Source: Eubacteriaceae bacterium
GTDB lineage: Bacteria > Bacillota > Clostridia > Lachnospirales > Lachnospiraceae
Assembly: GCA_910574915.1 (NCBI GenBank)
Contig: CAJTCR010000003.1
Location: forward strand, 1-64,000
Length of the DNA: 64,000 nucleotides
Direction of reading: 5' to 3'
Part shown: positions 50,159 through 60,043 of the stretch, piece after piece
Layout: each line of letters begins with the position of its first letter
Position numbering within the stretch: the first letter of the stretch is position 1
Position numbers and translations under genes: made by a program
The notes under the pieces: model-generated
Told to the model about the DNA's origin: nothing
The model's database searches: none
The model's input: only the letters and a program-made list of their open reading frames with translations

Positions 50159-53100
50159 TTATGCAAAATCAAAAATCGACATCTGGTTCGACTCTGGAAT
50201 CCCGCCCAAAATCCCAAGATCCCCCATCAGGTCTGCCACAGATTTGCTGACCTTAGAGCGCTGCCTGAAATCGTCCTTGGATAAAAACGGCCCGTCCTTT
50301 ACTGCTTCCACCACGCCGTCCGCCGCCTTTTCTCCAAGCCCGTCGATTGCGCTTAACGCCGGCATCAGCTTCCCGTCAATAATCTGGAAATGGCGCGCCT
50401 TTACGATATTTAAGTCAATCGGCGTAAACTGAAAGCCTCTGGCATACATTTCCTGCACGATCTTCATATCCTTAATCGTATCCAGCTCTTTTTTGGTCAG
50501 CGTATCCCTGCGCTTTTCATAATCCCGCATAAAATGTTCCAGCTTTTCCCGCCCCTGGCACATCAGCTCATAGTTAAACGAGGTCGCCCGGATAGAAAAA
50601 TACGCCGCGTAATAAGCAAGCGGATAAAACACCTTGCAGTAGGCAATGCGCCATGCCATCATAACATAAGCCGCCGCATGCGCCTTTGGAAACATGTATT
50701 TGATTTTCTGGCATGACCAGATATACCAGTCTGGCACGCCGTGCTCCTTCATCGCCTTGATCCAGTCCTCTTTAAGCCCCTTGCCCTTGCGTACCGATTC
50801 CATAATCGTAAATGACAGCTCGCTTTCTAAGCCCATCCCGATTAAATAGATCATAATATCGTCTCTCGTGCAGATCGCCGTAGAGATCGTTGCCTTGCCC
50901 TCTTCGATTAACGTCTGCGCGTTTCCAAGCCATACGTCTGTCCCGTGGGACAAGCCTGAGATGCGCACCAGGTCGGAAAACGACTGCGGCTTAGTATCGA
51001 TCAGCATCTGAATGACAAACTCTGTCCCAAACTCCGGGATTCCCAAAGACCCGACAGTACAGCCGCCGATCTGATCAGGCGTAATGCCCAATGCATCCGT
51101 ACTCTTAAAAATAGACATGACCGCCGGGTCGTCCAGCGGAATCTGCGTCGCATGGATGCCGGTCAGGTCTTCGAGCATACGGATCATCGTCGGATCGTCG
51201 TGCCCGAGAATGTCCAGCTTTAACAGGTTGTGGTCAATCGAATGGTATTCAAAATGCGTCGTAATAATATCCGTCCCCATATCGTTTGCCGGATGCTGGA
51301 TCGGCGTAAACGAATAGATTTCCTCCCCCATTGGGAGCACGACGATGCCGCCCGGATGCTGCCCGGTCGTACGCCGGATGCCGACACAGCCTTGCACAAT
51401 CCGGTTAATTTCACAAAAACGCTTATGAACGCTGCGCTCCTCGTAATAGCGCTTGACATAGCCAAACGCGGTTTTATCTGCCAGTGTACCGATCGTGCCC
51501 GCCCGAAACGTCTGCCCGGCACCGAAAATAACCTCGGTATACTTATGCGCCTTACTCTGGTAATCACCGGAAAAATTGAGGTCAATATCCGGCTCCTTGT
51601 TTCCTTTAAATCCTAAAAACGTCTCAAACGGAATATCAAATCCCGCTTTGACAAGCGGCTTGCCACACTTTGGGCAGACCCGGTCAGGCATATCGCAGCC
51701 AGAGCGCCCACTGTAAGATTTGACCTCCTCCGAATCAAAATCGCTGAAATGGCAGTATTCGCAGTAATAGTGCGGGCTAAGCGGATTGACTTCCGTAATT
51801 CCCGCCATTGTCGCTACAAAGGAAGACCCGACTGACCCTCTTGAGCCTACGAGATACCCGTCCTCCACCGATTTCCATACGAGCTTTTGCGCAATAATGT
51901 ACATCACCGCATATCCATTGGAAATAATCGACGTAAGCTCTCGCTCCAGCCGCTTGTGCACAATTTCCGGCAGATCGTCCCCGTACATCTCATGCGCTTT
52001 GTTGTAGCAGATATCCCGCAGCATCTGGTCTGAATTTTCTATCACCGGCGGCGCCTTATCCGGGCGCACCGGAGAGATCTTTTCACACATATCGCAGATC
52101 AGGTTCGGGTTCGTAATTACGACTTCTTCCGCCTTTTCGCTGCCCAGATATGCAAATTCCTTTAACATCTCTTCTGTCGTATGCAAAAATAACGGCGCCT
52201 GCTCATCCGCGTCCTTAAATCCATGCCCCGCCATAATAATCCTGCGGTATTCCGCGTCTTCTGGATTTAAAAAATGTACGTCGCACGTGGCTACCACCGG
52301 CTTTTTAAAATCCTCGCCCAACTTTACGATCTTTTTATTGATCTCCCACAAATCTTCCTCGGAGCTGACCGGATAGCGCTCCTCACGGATCATAAACGCA
52401 TTGTTGCCGTTTGGCTGTATTTCCAGATAGTCATAAAAATTTACAATCCGCGCGATTTCTGTCTGCGGCCTGCCAAGCAGGATCGCCTGGTACAGCTCCC
52501 CGGCTTCACAGGCAGAGCCAAGCAGCAGCCCTTCCCGGTGACGCAGCAGCTCGCTCTTTGGAATCCTCGGCCGTTTGTGAAAATATGTAAGGTGCGACAT
52601 CGATACGAGACGGTACAGGTTCACCCGCCCATAGTCGTTTGTCGCAAGCAGGATCGCATGATAGGTCGGCATCTTCATAATCTGCCCTGCCGTCGCCTTT
52701 CCCTGCGCGTTTAACGCATCCAAATCGTCAATGCCGCGCTCGGAAAGCATCTGGATAAATTTAAGAAAAATCTCCGCCGTACACTCCGCGTCCTCCACGG
52801 CACGGTGGTGGTTTTTCAGCGAAATATGCAGCTCCTTTGCAACCGTATCGAGCTTAAACCGGTTTAATCCCGGCAGCAGATACCGCGCCATAGACACCGT
52901 ATCCACAACGGTAAACGCACAGTCAAGCCCCAGATCTTCGCAGTTTTTCTGGATAAATCCCATGTCAAACTCTGCATTGTGCGCAACCATCACGCACCCT
53001 TTGCAAAATTCCATAAATTCCGGCAGAACCTGCGCGATCTCCGGCTCGCCCACAAGCATATCGTCCCGTATTTTCGTAAGCTCTTCAATGGCAAACGGCA

Positions 53101-54649
53101 GCGGCACCAGCGGATTTACAAACTGGGAAAAACGGTCAACAATCTTGCCGTCTGAAACCTTCACCGCGCCGATTTCTATAATCTTGTGCACATTCGGGCT
53201 AAGGCCCGTCGTCTCTAAGTCAAACACCACATACGAATCCGAAAGGCTCTGCCCTTTTGGCGCAAATACGATCTGCTTTAAGTCGTCTACCAGATACGCC
53301 TCCACCCCGTAAATAATTTTAAAATCCGCCCCGTCAGGAACCGCGTGGTTTGCAATCGGAAATGCCTGAATCGCGCCATGATCGGTAATCGCAAGCGCCT
53401 TGTGCCCCCAGGAAACCGCCTGCTTAATAATATCCCCGACATCCGAAATCCCGTCCATATCGCTCATCTTCGTATGGCAGTGCAGCTCCACGCGCTTTTG
53501 GGGGCTGGTGTCCATCCGCCGCTCTGTAAAATCAGGAATTTTTTTTATCCCGGCAACCGAGCCAAGCGTCAGCTCACTGTCAAAGCGGTCAAACGCCGTT
53601 ACGCCCTTAATCTTTAAAAACGCGCCTTTTTTCACCTCGCCAAGCAGCTCTTTTAAATGCTCATTTTTGGTAAAAATCTTAATGACAATCGAATCCGTAA
53701 AATCCGTAAGCGTGACAATCACAATGCTCTTTTCGCCGTTTCGAAGCTCTCTCGTATCGACCGCAAGCACCTGCCCACGGATCGCGATCTCTCCCATCTC
53801 CCCTTCGATCTGGTCAATCGGCACCGCATGATCGTCAAAATCCCTGCCGTAAATCACGTCTGGATTGTCCGAGCGCCGCAGCGGATAATCTCTGCGCCCG
53901 CCTGTCCTGCCCGCAAACCTGCCGTTTGCCGCCGTACGCGCGCTGTCTTTTTCCGCAGCGCCTGCCTTTTTATCCCCCGCTTTCTCTACATTTCCAGCAC
54001 GGGAAGCTTCCGGCGCACTTCCCATGCCGGACGCATTCGCATAACCCATGCCGGCTGTTTTTTCTAGCCTGTGCACGCCGCCCAAAATGCGCCGGATCTC
54101 ACAGGCAATCTGCTGGTCGCTTTCCTTTTTCAGCCTGTTTTCCTTTTTCGGCTCAAATACGGCATCGATCGTAAGCATCATCCCGCAGCGGTCGCGCATA
54201 ATCTTATACAGCACTTCCAACAGCTCATCCGAGCGGTTGCGCGCCACAATCGAATCCTCCAAATACAGCTTCATATTGCCTGCCCCGTCAAATTCCATTC
54301 TGGCACAGCGAAACAGGTTGTAAATCAAAAGGCTGTATACTTTCAGCTCTTCCAAAATGCTGTCCTTATAAATGTCCATCAGCGTCTGCGGCGTATACTG
54401 TGCAGAAAGCTGGTAGTGCTCCATAATCTTTACCGTAAGCTCCTGCCCCGGAAACAACTGGCTTTTGATACTGCGCTCCAACTGGAAGATCTGCTTTTTG
54501 GGAATCAGCCTCGTCCCATGCAGATAAATGCGCAGGCGCGTCCGCTCGCGGTTTGACACCACCCGCTGCACCTGCGTATCCGCCAAAAGCTGGCGCATCT
54601 CCCCGTTTACCTGTAATACCGGAAACACCTCAAAAAAATTTTTATCCAT
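50159..54649 (-). CDS. polC: DNA polymerase III alpha subunit, PolC type
   Basis: The Gram-positive leading-strand replicase of 1496 residues. Order: N-terminal tau-binding region, an Ala/Gly-rich linker near 205-260 (GMGYANASGMGSAPEASRAG) that is longer than usual, OB fold, PHP domain (VELHCHTKMSDMDGISD), and the DEDD proofreading exonuclease inserted in the PHP (VVFDLETTGLSPNVHKIIEI). The polymerase core has GSRGSVGSSFVATMAG, a four-Cys zinc site (YCEYC...CPKCG) and the catalytic PDIDLNFSG. Together with PriA this fixes the host as a low-GC Gram-positive. It starts 10 bases after ispG. Confidence 0.97.
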   Translation of the reverse strand: MDKNFFEVFPVLQVNGEMRQLLADTQVQRVVSNRERTRLRIYLHGTRLIPKKQIFQLERSIKSQLFPGQELTVKIMEHYQLSAQYTPQTLMDIYKDSILEELKVYSLLIYNLFRCARMEFDGAGNMKLYLEDSIVARNRSDELLEVLYKIMRDRCGMMLTIDAVFEPKKENRLKKESDQQIACEIRRILGGVHRLEKTAGMGYANASGMGSAPEASRAGNVEKAGDKKAGAAEKDSARTAANGRFAGRTGGRRDYPLRRSDNPDVIYGRDFDDHAVPIDQIEGEMGEIAIRGQVLAVDTRELRNGEKSIVIVTLTDFTDSIVIKIFTKNEHLKELLGEVKKGAFLKIKGVTAFDRFDSELTLGSVAGIKKIPDFTERRMDTSPQKRVELHCHTKMSDMDGISDVGDIIKQAVSWGHKALAITDHGAIQAFPIANHAVPDGADFKIIYGVEAYLVDDLKQIVFAPKGQSLSDSYVVFDLETTGLSPNVHKIIEIGAVKVSDGKIVDRFSQFVNPLVPLPFAIEELTKIRDDMLVGEPEIAQVLPEFMEFCKGCVMVAHNAEFDMGFIQKNCEDLGLDCAFTVVDTVSMARYLLPGLNRFKLDTVAKELHISLKNHHRAVEDAECTAEIFLKFIQMLSERGIDDLDALNAQGKATAGQIMKMPTYHAILLATNDYGRVNLYRLVSMSHLTYFHKRPRIPKSELLRHREGLLLGSACEAGELYQAILLGRPQTEIARIVNFYDYLEIQPNGNNAFMIREERYPVSSEEDLWEINKKIVKLGEDFKKPVVATCDVHFLNPEDAEYRRIIMAGHGFKDADEQAPLFLHTTEEMLKEFAYLGSEKAEEVVITNPNLICDMCEKISPVRPDKAPPVIENSDQMLRDICYNKAHEMYGDDLPEIVHKRLERELTSIISNGYAVMYIIAQKLVWKSVEDGYLVGSRGSVGSSFVATMAGITEVNPLSPHYYCEYCHFSDFDSEEVKSYSGRSGCDMPDRVCPKCGKPLVKAGFDIPFETFLGFKGNKEPDIDLNFSGDYQSKAHKYTEVIFGAGQTFRAGTIGTLADKTAFGYVKRYYEERSVHKRFCEINRIVQGCVGIRRTTGQHPGGIVVLPMGEEIYSFTPIQHPANDMGTDIITTHFEYHSIDHNLLKLDILGHDDPTMIRMLEDLTGIHATQIPLDDPAVMSIFKSTDALGITPDQIGGCTVGSLGIPEFGTEFVIQMLIDTKPQSFSDLVRISGLSHGTDVWLGNAQTLIEEGKATISTAICTRDDIMIYLIGMGLESELSFTIMESVRKGKGLKEDWIKAMKEHGVPDWYIWSCQKIKYMFPKAHAAAYVMMAWRIAYCKVFYPLAYYAAYFSIRATSFNYELMCQGREKLEHFMRDYEKRRDTLTKKELDTIKDMKIVQEMYARGFQFTPIDLNIVKARHFQIIDGKLMPALSAIDGLGEKAADGVVEAVKDGPFLSKDDFRQRSKVSKSVADLMGDLGILGGIPESNQMSIFDFA

Positions 54650-54659
54650 GCTCCTCCCA

Positions 54660-55736
54660 TCAATCCCTGTCAGGCTCTTCGTTCCAATTCAGCAGCGCTT
54701 CGCGAAGCGCAGGCAAAAGCGCATCCTCCGGCAGCTTTTTTACAACCTCGCCATGCCGGATCAAAAGCCCTTCCCCACAGCCGCCCGCAATGCCGATATC
54801 CGCTTCTTTTGCCTCGCCAGGGCCGTTGACGACGCATCCCATCACAGCCACTTTTAAATCCAGCGGAATATCCGCCACCATATTTTCCACCTGGTTTGCA
54901 AGCCCGATCAAATCGATCTTTGTGCGTCCGCACGTCGGACAGGAAACAACTTCAATCCCGCCCTTTCGAAGCCCAAGCGTACGCAAAATCAGCTTTGCTG
55001 ACTTAATCTCTTCTAACGGGTCGCCTGTTAACGAAACCCGGATCGTATCGCCGATGCCCTGGTGCAAAATCAGCCCAAGCCCGATCGACGACTTGATATT
55101 GCCGCTGATGATCGTTCCCGCTTCTGTAATCCCCACATGCAGCGGATATGCCGTCTGCTCGCAAATCAGCTCGTGGGCACGCACGCACATCAGCACATCC
55201 GAGGACTTAATGCTGATTACAAGCTTGTCATAGCCCATATCTTCAATCCGCTTTACCTGCCCCAAAGCACTTTCCACAAGCCCCTCAGCCGTTACGCCAT
55301 GATATTTTTCCACCAGTTCCTTTTCCAGCGACCCGCTGTTGACACCGACCCGGATCGGAACGCCGCGCGCAGCCGCCGCGTCCACGACTGCCTGCACACG
55401 CTCCTTAGAACCGATATTTCCCGGATTAATGCGTATTTTATCCGCCCCATTTTCAATCGCGGCCACCGCCAGGCGATAATCAAAATGAATATCCGCTACT
55501 ACCGGGATGTCCACCTGCTTTTTAATCTTAGAAAGAGCCTTCGCCGCTTCCATCGTAGGCACCGTGCACCTGACAATTTCACAGCCTGCATTTTGCAGCC
55601 TTAAGATCTGCGCAACCGTAGCCTTTACATCCTCCGTCCTCGTATTCGTCATCGACTGAATTAAAATCGGATTTCCTCCGCCAATCACGCGGTCTCCAAT
55701 CTGAATTGTTTTTGTAACCTTTCTATTCTTACTCAA
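54660..55736 (-). CDS. ispG: 4-hydroxy-3-methylbut-2-en-1-yl diphosphate synthase
   Basis: The penultimate enzyme of the MEP isoprenoid pathway, needed for undecaprenyl phosphate and so for both polysaccharide loci. A 358-residue protein with TIM barrel and Fe-S domain: GGGNPILIQSMTNTRTEDV, IRINPGNIGSKERV and the cluster Cys in VVSCPTCGRTKIDL and MGCVVNGPGEAKEADIGI. The start is a TTG at 55736 with GGAGG seven bases upstream. In many relatives dxr and rseP precede it; here a decayed AAA gene does. Confidence 0.95.
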   Translation of the reverse strand: MSKNRKVTKTIQIGDRVIGGGNPILIQSMTNTRTEDVKATVAQILRLQNAGCEIVRCTVPTMEAAKALSKIKKQVDIPVVADIHFDYRLAVAAIENGADKIRINPGNIGSKERVQAVVDAAAARGVPIRVGVNSGSLEKELVEKYHGVTAEGLVESALGQVKRIEDMGYDKLVISIKSSDVLMCVRAHELICEQTAYPLHVGITEAGTIISGNIKSSIGLGLILHQGIGDTIRVSLTGDPLEEIKSAKLILRTLGLRKGGIEVVSCPTCGRTKIDLIGLANQVENMVADIPLDLKVAVMGCVVNGPGEAKEADIGIAGGCGEGLLIRHGEVVKKLPEDALLPALREALLNWNEEPDRD

Positions 55737-55748
55737 AGTAACGCCTCC

Positions 55749-57081
55749 TCAATCCTGCACGTATGTTCCTTTTTTCCTGTATGATAACTGATCCCAACCA
55801 AAAGAATGCGCTCTACTGCTTCTCTTTTTCATCATTATATTGCAGAATCGGGATCTCACTGTTGTGAATATTATGCAGATAAGATACGACTGCGTTCTCC
55901 CTCTTTGCAAGCGTCGCCTGCAATACTTCCTCAGAATTTCTGACCAGCTCCGCCACATATCCAAATTCCTGATCCTCCAGCGCATTCTCAAACTCGATCA
56001 TAAGCTCTTTGTCCGGGATGCACAGCTCCCCCTCATAATAAGACAGCAGCCCATAAATAATCATTGCCGCATAAATCTCCTTGCGGTTTGCCGGGCTTTC
56101 CTGCCCTGCTGTATATTCTTTTTTAATATCGGCAAACACTGGCAGATGGTTCACCATTTTCACGATATCATCCCGGACTTCCCCGATATTATACTTGAGA
56201 AAAAACAAAACCTCATCCATTTTTCCAGTCCTTGTCCAATAACTCTGGCACTTTCCATTAATCAGCGCCAGTACAACCGAACGAGGATTATAGATTTTCC
56301 TTCCGCTGCCCGTCAAATACCCGTTATACCACTCTGCAAGCTCTCCGCTTCCCACAGCAGACTGTCTGCTTAAAAGCTGCTCCACCTCTTTTTGCGTAAA
56401 CCCAAAATAGCGGTCAAATACAGAATCATTGAGCATCGTATATTCGTCAAACATATTGAGTGCCGAACCCACACTATACTTTTTAATCGGCAGCACCCCT
56501 GTCATATAAGCAAGCGCCACATACGGCTTATCCTTTAACAGTTCCCTTAAAAATTCCAGATAATCGCTCTGGTTTTCCAGGTACTTGTCATGACTAAAAA
56601 TATAGTCCCATTCATCAATGATAAAAACAAACTCATCCCCCGCAGCCGCAAGCAAGTCCGAAAGCTTGCGAAAATGCTTTTGACTAAGCTTTGGATAAGC
56701 TTCCAGCAGATCCTCCCGAAGCGTTTCGCGAATCAAGCCCAGATAATGCGCATACGTATTGCCATCTTCCGGCAGACGGTTCATATTCATATGGATCACC
56801 GGATATTTATTTAAGTGCACCGCATACTGCCCGCTCCCCGCAATATCCAGCCCTTCAAACATCTCCCCCGCCGCATAAGCTTTTCCATAATACGCGCCAA
56901 GCATATTCAGCACCGACGTTTTTCCAAAACGACGCGGCTTTGTAATGCACAAATACCTGTTTTTCGTAAACAGCCGCTCATTCACCTTCTCAATCATACC
57001 AGACTTATCTACAAAATATTTATCACTGCGAAGCATCCGAAAATCCTTAAACGCCGCATCCGTATTTAAGTATACCGCCAT
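55749..57081 (-). pseudogene. AAA-ATPase-like protein with its nuclease domain mostly deleted
   Basis: The N-terminal 422 residues are intact (MAVYLNTDAAFKDFRML, SDKYFVDKSGMIEKVNERLF, Walker A-like KPRRFGKTSVLNMLGAY, then FVFIIDEWDYIF) and stop at LQYNDEKEKQ. The family normally continues with a PD-(D/E)XK domain of about 110 residues. In another frame just after the stop the family's last strand appears, ILLVGISYHTGKKGTYV, ending near 55749. An internal deletion therefore removed the nuclease core and broke the frame. The remaining ATPase may still be made (GAGGGTGG precedes its ATG), but the product is probably not functional as in relatives. Confidence 0.7.
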
Positions 57082-57164
57082 AATCCACCCTCTTTCCCAA
57101 ATACGCCTTTTCTTTTTACTACCTTACCATAATTGCCCCATGAATGCAATCCTTCGAAAAATGC

Positions 57165-57194
57165 TTGTATCCTCCTCGCATTCTATGATACAAT
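57165..57194 (+). promoter_or_regulatory. Promoter of the prolyl-tRNA deacylase gene
   Basis: TTGTAT (57165-57170), 18-base spacer, TACAAT (57189-57194), pointing right toward the gene at 57258. A moderately good SigA match. Confidence 0.5.
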
Positions 57195-57257
57195 CACCAT
57201 ATCAATTTTTCCTAAAAACCTCGTAATCCAAACAACAAAGCAGGAGCAGCCACAGCC

Positions 57258-57782
57258 ATGAATAAAATGGATAAAAATAAAATATGCAGTTATTTAAAAA
57301 ACAAAAACATCTGGTTTGAAATCACCGAACACAAACCCGTCTTTACAATGAAAGAGCTTGCAGACATCCCCTTTCCTTACCCGCAGGCAGACGCAAAAAA
57401 CCTCTTTGTGCGCGATGACAAAAAGCAGCATTATTACCTGATTACGGCAAAAGGCGACAGACGTGTAAACTTAAAAAAATTCCAGCAGGCACTGCAAACG
57501 CGCCGCCTGTCGTTTGCCTCAGAAAGCGACCTGATGGAAATTATGGGTCTGCCGCCTGGGTCTGTAACCCCTTTTGGCTTGCTCCATGATACAAAGCATC
57601 TGGTACAGTCCTATATCGACCGTTCTTTTTTAGATGATCCCGGCATCATCGGGGTACATCCAAACGATAACACGGCGACGCTTTGGATAAAAACAAAAGA
57701 TTTGGTTTTGATTTTGCAGGAATTTGACTGTGCCGTACAAGTGATAGACCTTATAAATCAAAGGATGTGTGATCTGATATGA
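57258..57782 (+). CDS. proX: YbaK/ProX-type aminoacyl-tRNA deacylase
   Basis: A stand-alone 174-residue trans-editing enzyme that removes mischarged amino acid (usually Ala) from tRNA-Pro. It shows ITEHKPVFTMKELADIP, AKNLFVRDDKKQHYYLI, the catalytic-type Lys in this segment, and GLPPGSVTPFGLLHDTKHLV. The naming PrdX/ProX is used for this clostridial group. Start choice is between 57258 and an ATG four codons later; GGAG lies 12-16 bases upstream of the first. It is one of few plus-strand genes and has its own promoter. Confidence 0.88.
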   Translation: MNKMDKNKICSYLKNKNIWFEITEHKPVFTMKELADIPFPYPQADAKNLFVRDDKKQHYYLITAKGDRRVNLKKFQQALQTRRLSFASESDLMEIMGLPPGSVTPFGLLHDTKHLVQSYIDRSFLDDPGIIGVHPNDNTATLWIKTKDLVLILQEFDCAVQVIDLINQRMCDLI

Positions 57783-57784
57783 AT

Positions 57785-58200
57785 AAGTTTTTTAATGTCA
57801 GCGGTAACTACGTGTAGATCGCCAACCGTATTTTTGAAACACTGCTTTACAACCTCTTCCTTGCCATACCTAAAATCCAGCAGGAGACGCTCTATAACAC
57901 TGCCCAAAAGGAAGGCGTTATTTTATGCTGTTTTTAAAGCCCATTATCAATGGAATCGGGAACTGCTATGTAGAAGCCGAAACAAGAAACCGGGAACGGA
58001 CGGATCTGTTTGTTATTAAAACAAAGGTCTGATATGGAGCGGCAAGGCACCGGCAGGGCGAGGAGCAGTTGGCAAACTATTTGAAACACTATCATTTGGA
58101 ACGCGGCTATCTGCTTACTTTTAACTTTAATCAGCAAAAAGAGATCGGAGTGAAGGAAGTTCTATTTGGGGATAAGGTTTTGGTGGAGGCGGTGGTGTAG
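57785..58200 (+). pseudogene. Remnant of an AAA-ATPase/PD-(D/E)XK gene (3' end)
   Basis: Three frames give the C-terminus of the same family as the gene at 18369-19833: IANRIFETLLYNLFLA after an in-frame TAG at 57815, then LFLKPIINGIGNCYVEAETR with RERTDLFVIKTKV, then GEEQLANYLKHYHLERGYLL and the ending GDKVLVEAVV. At least two frameshifts and two stops are present, and the ATPase part is absent. It is a dead fragment, left just after the proX gene. Confidence 0.75.
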
Positions 58201-58222
58201 TGGTTGATACCTTGCCTCTGCC

Positions 58223-60019
58223 TCAGATAAACCGTACCTTTGCAGGCATCTCACATAATGCACCAACTTTATAATATATTTCCTCACATCCTGTCGGCAG
58301 GTTAACTTTATCTGTGTACACATTTCCATGCCTGTCTGTCACTTCCACTGTCACCTCCCTGCTCGCTCCAATATCCGCATAATGGATCTGCATATATTCT
58401 GCATCCCAGTCTAAAACCGTGCCTGTCTCTCCATCCGCCTGCATATCATATATTCTGCTGCTGCGGAAAACTTCTGCCGCCTCTGCTTTCCGAAAAAGTT
58501 TATAGACATATCCTTCCATGCTTCCCGGATACTGTGCCACAGCATCATAATGCTGCGAAAACAACCCGGCAGTATCCAAAGAATGGGCAACCAACGTCGT
58601 GTAATTGTCTCTATGCAAAAATTCAAAAAATGCCTCATCCAGTATCCACTCAGGCATCTTTACCATAAACCCTTTGCGTTGCGCATAATATAAGGTCACC
58701 GGACTCCAATCCTCTCCTTCTATTACAACCAGTTCTTCTTGACTTGTCGCTTGATTGACAGACCTGGCAAGTTCCCTGGTTTGCTTATTTCCATATAAAA
58801 TTCCGTCTATATACGGCCGGTTGCTTTGTACCTGCAAGCAAAGCATAACTACAAGCAGTATCCCAAAGCCTATTCTTCCAGTATTTCCTTCTTTCCAGAC
58901 AGCCTCTTTAATTTCATACAGCAAGATACCAAAAAACATACATATAAGTGGTGAAACTGCGATCAAATAATAATCATGGACATAATATAGATTAAATAAC
59001 GTAATGATTGCCAACATACAGGATATAAAGCTGTAAGCCAGCACATGGGCTTCCTGTTTTTTGTATGCAGCAACTCCCCCTCCTGCTAAAAGAGCCCAAA
59101 ATAAAATACTGTCGCCAAAAAAGCAGTACAACCGCTCGATAATAACCTTCCAACAATTAAAGTCCAATTTCTGGGCAAGTGTCCCATAATTCCACGAATG
59201 CAGATTTTCAGAAGTTAGCCATGCGGTATATAGAGATTTCTCCTTTATACAGTCTGCATAATACGTCCACATGGCTCCTGCAATGACAGGCAGGATACAA
59301 ACCAGTGCAAGCAACAGTATCCGCCTTCGGTTTTGTCGAAGATAACTGTAAACAGACCTGTTACCCTTCCATTCCCCTTGCCGAATTTCCCTAATAAACT
59401 GTGTAATAATTAAAAACATCAGTAGATATACATACGGAAACATCGTTGTTGCTTTTAGCAAGTATCCCAGGCATCCAAAAAATAATCCTGCCATATACTT
59501 GCTTAACGTTCCATGCAAAAGCCAACCATACAGACCCCAAACATAAAGCAGCGCAAAAAAGACAGACATATAATCAATCATTGCCGCCCTGCTCCAAAAA
59601 ATATTAAACGCAGACAACAGGTATACACCACATACAAAAGCAGACGCCTCCTTTGGGATCAGCATGTCCGCTACCTTTTTAAGCAGTACGGCACTCAAAT
59701 AAAACAGCAGCAGGCTGACCAGCCTGCAACCAAAGTCTGTATCCGATAGATTTAAAACACGCATCACAGCATATACTGCCGTCTGGTATATCGGACACTC
59801 CATCAAAACCTGCCAAGGTTCGCCAAACACAGGTGTCTTATAATGGAACAGGCTCCAGCCCTCCTGAAAATAGTTTTGAACCGTCATAGCTGTCTGCGTC
59901 TGTCTGAATGCGTGCAGATCATTGCCTATCGGAATGTCTAAGTTTATGACACGCATCAGCAATGATACAAACACAACGCTTCCAAATACTTTCTTTTTCT
60001 TTCTACTTTCCTGCTGCAT
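58223..60019 (-). CDS. GT39-like membrane glycosyltransferase
   Basis: A 598-residue GT-C type protein with about a dozen membrane helices. Early in the chain DIPIGNDLHAFRQTQTAM resembles the loop of ArnT/PMT-family transferases that holds the catalytic acidic residue after the first helix. These use lipid-linked sugars (for example made by GtrB-type enzymes) outside the membrane. The last 90 residues form a soluble beta-rich tail. The ATG at 60019 is favoured: GGAGGAA lies just ahead of it, and the ATG at 60034 is part of that site. It follows a methyltransferase gene by 24 bases and ends the second surface-sugar operon. Confidence 0.8.
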   Translation of the reverse strand: MQQESRKKKKVFGSVVFVSLLMRVINLDIPIGNDLHAFRQTQTAMTVQNYFQEGWSLFHYKTPVFGEPWQVLMECPIYQTAVYAVMRVLNLSDTDFGCRLVSLLLFYLSAVLLKKVADMLIPKEASAFVCGVYLLSAFNIFWSRAAMIDYMSVFFALLYVWGLYGWLLHGTLSKYMAGLFFGCLGYLLKATTMFPYVYLLMFLIITQFIREIRQGEWKGNRSVYSYLRQNRRRILLLALVCILPVIAGAMWTYYADCIKEKSLYTAWLTSENLHSWNYGTLAQKLDFNCWKVIIERLYCFFGDSILFWALLAGGGVAAYKKQEAHVLAYSFISCMLAIITLFNLYYVHDYYLIAVSPLICMFFGILLYEIKEAVWKEGNTGRIGFGILLVVMLCLQVQSNRPYIDGILYGNKQTRELARSVNQATSQEELVVIEGEDWSPVTLYYAQRKGFMVKMPEWILDEAFFEFLHRDNYTTLVAHSLDTAGLFSQHYDAVAQYPGSMEGYVYKLFRKAEAAEVFRSSRIYDMQADGETGTVLDWDAEYMQIHYADIGASREVTVEVTDRHGNVYTDKVNLPTGCEEIYYKVGALCEMPAKVRFI

Positions 60020-60043
60020 AAACGGTTCCTCCATACCATATCC

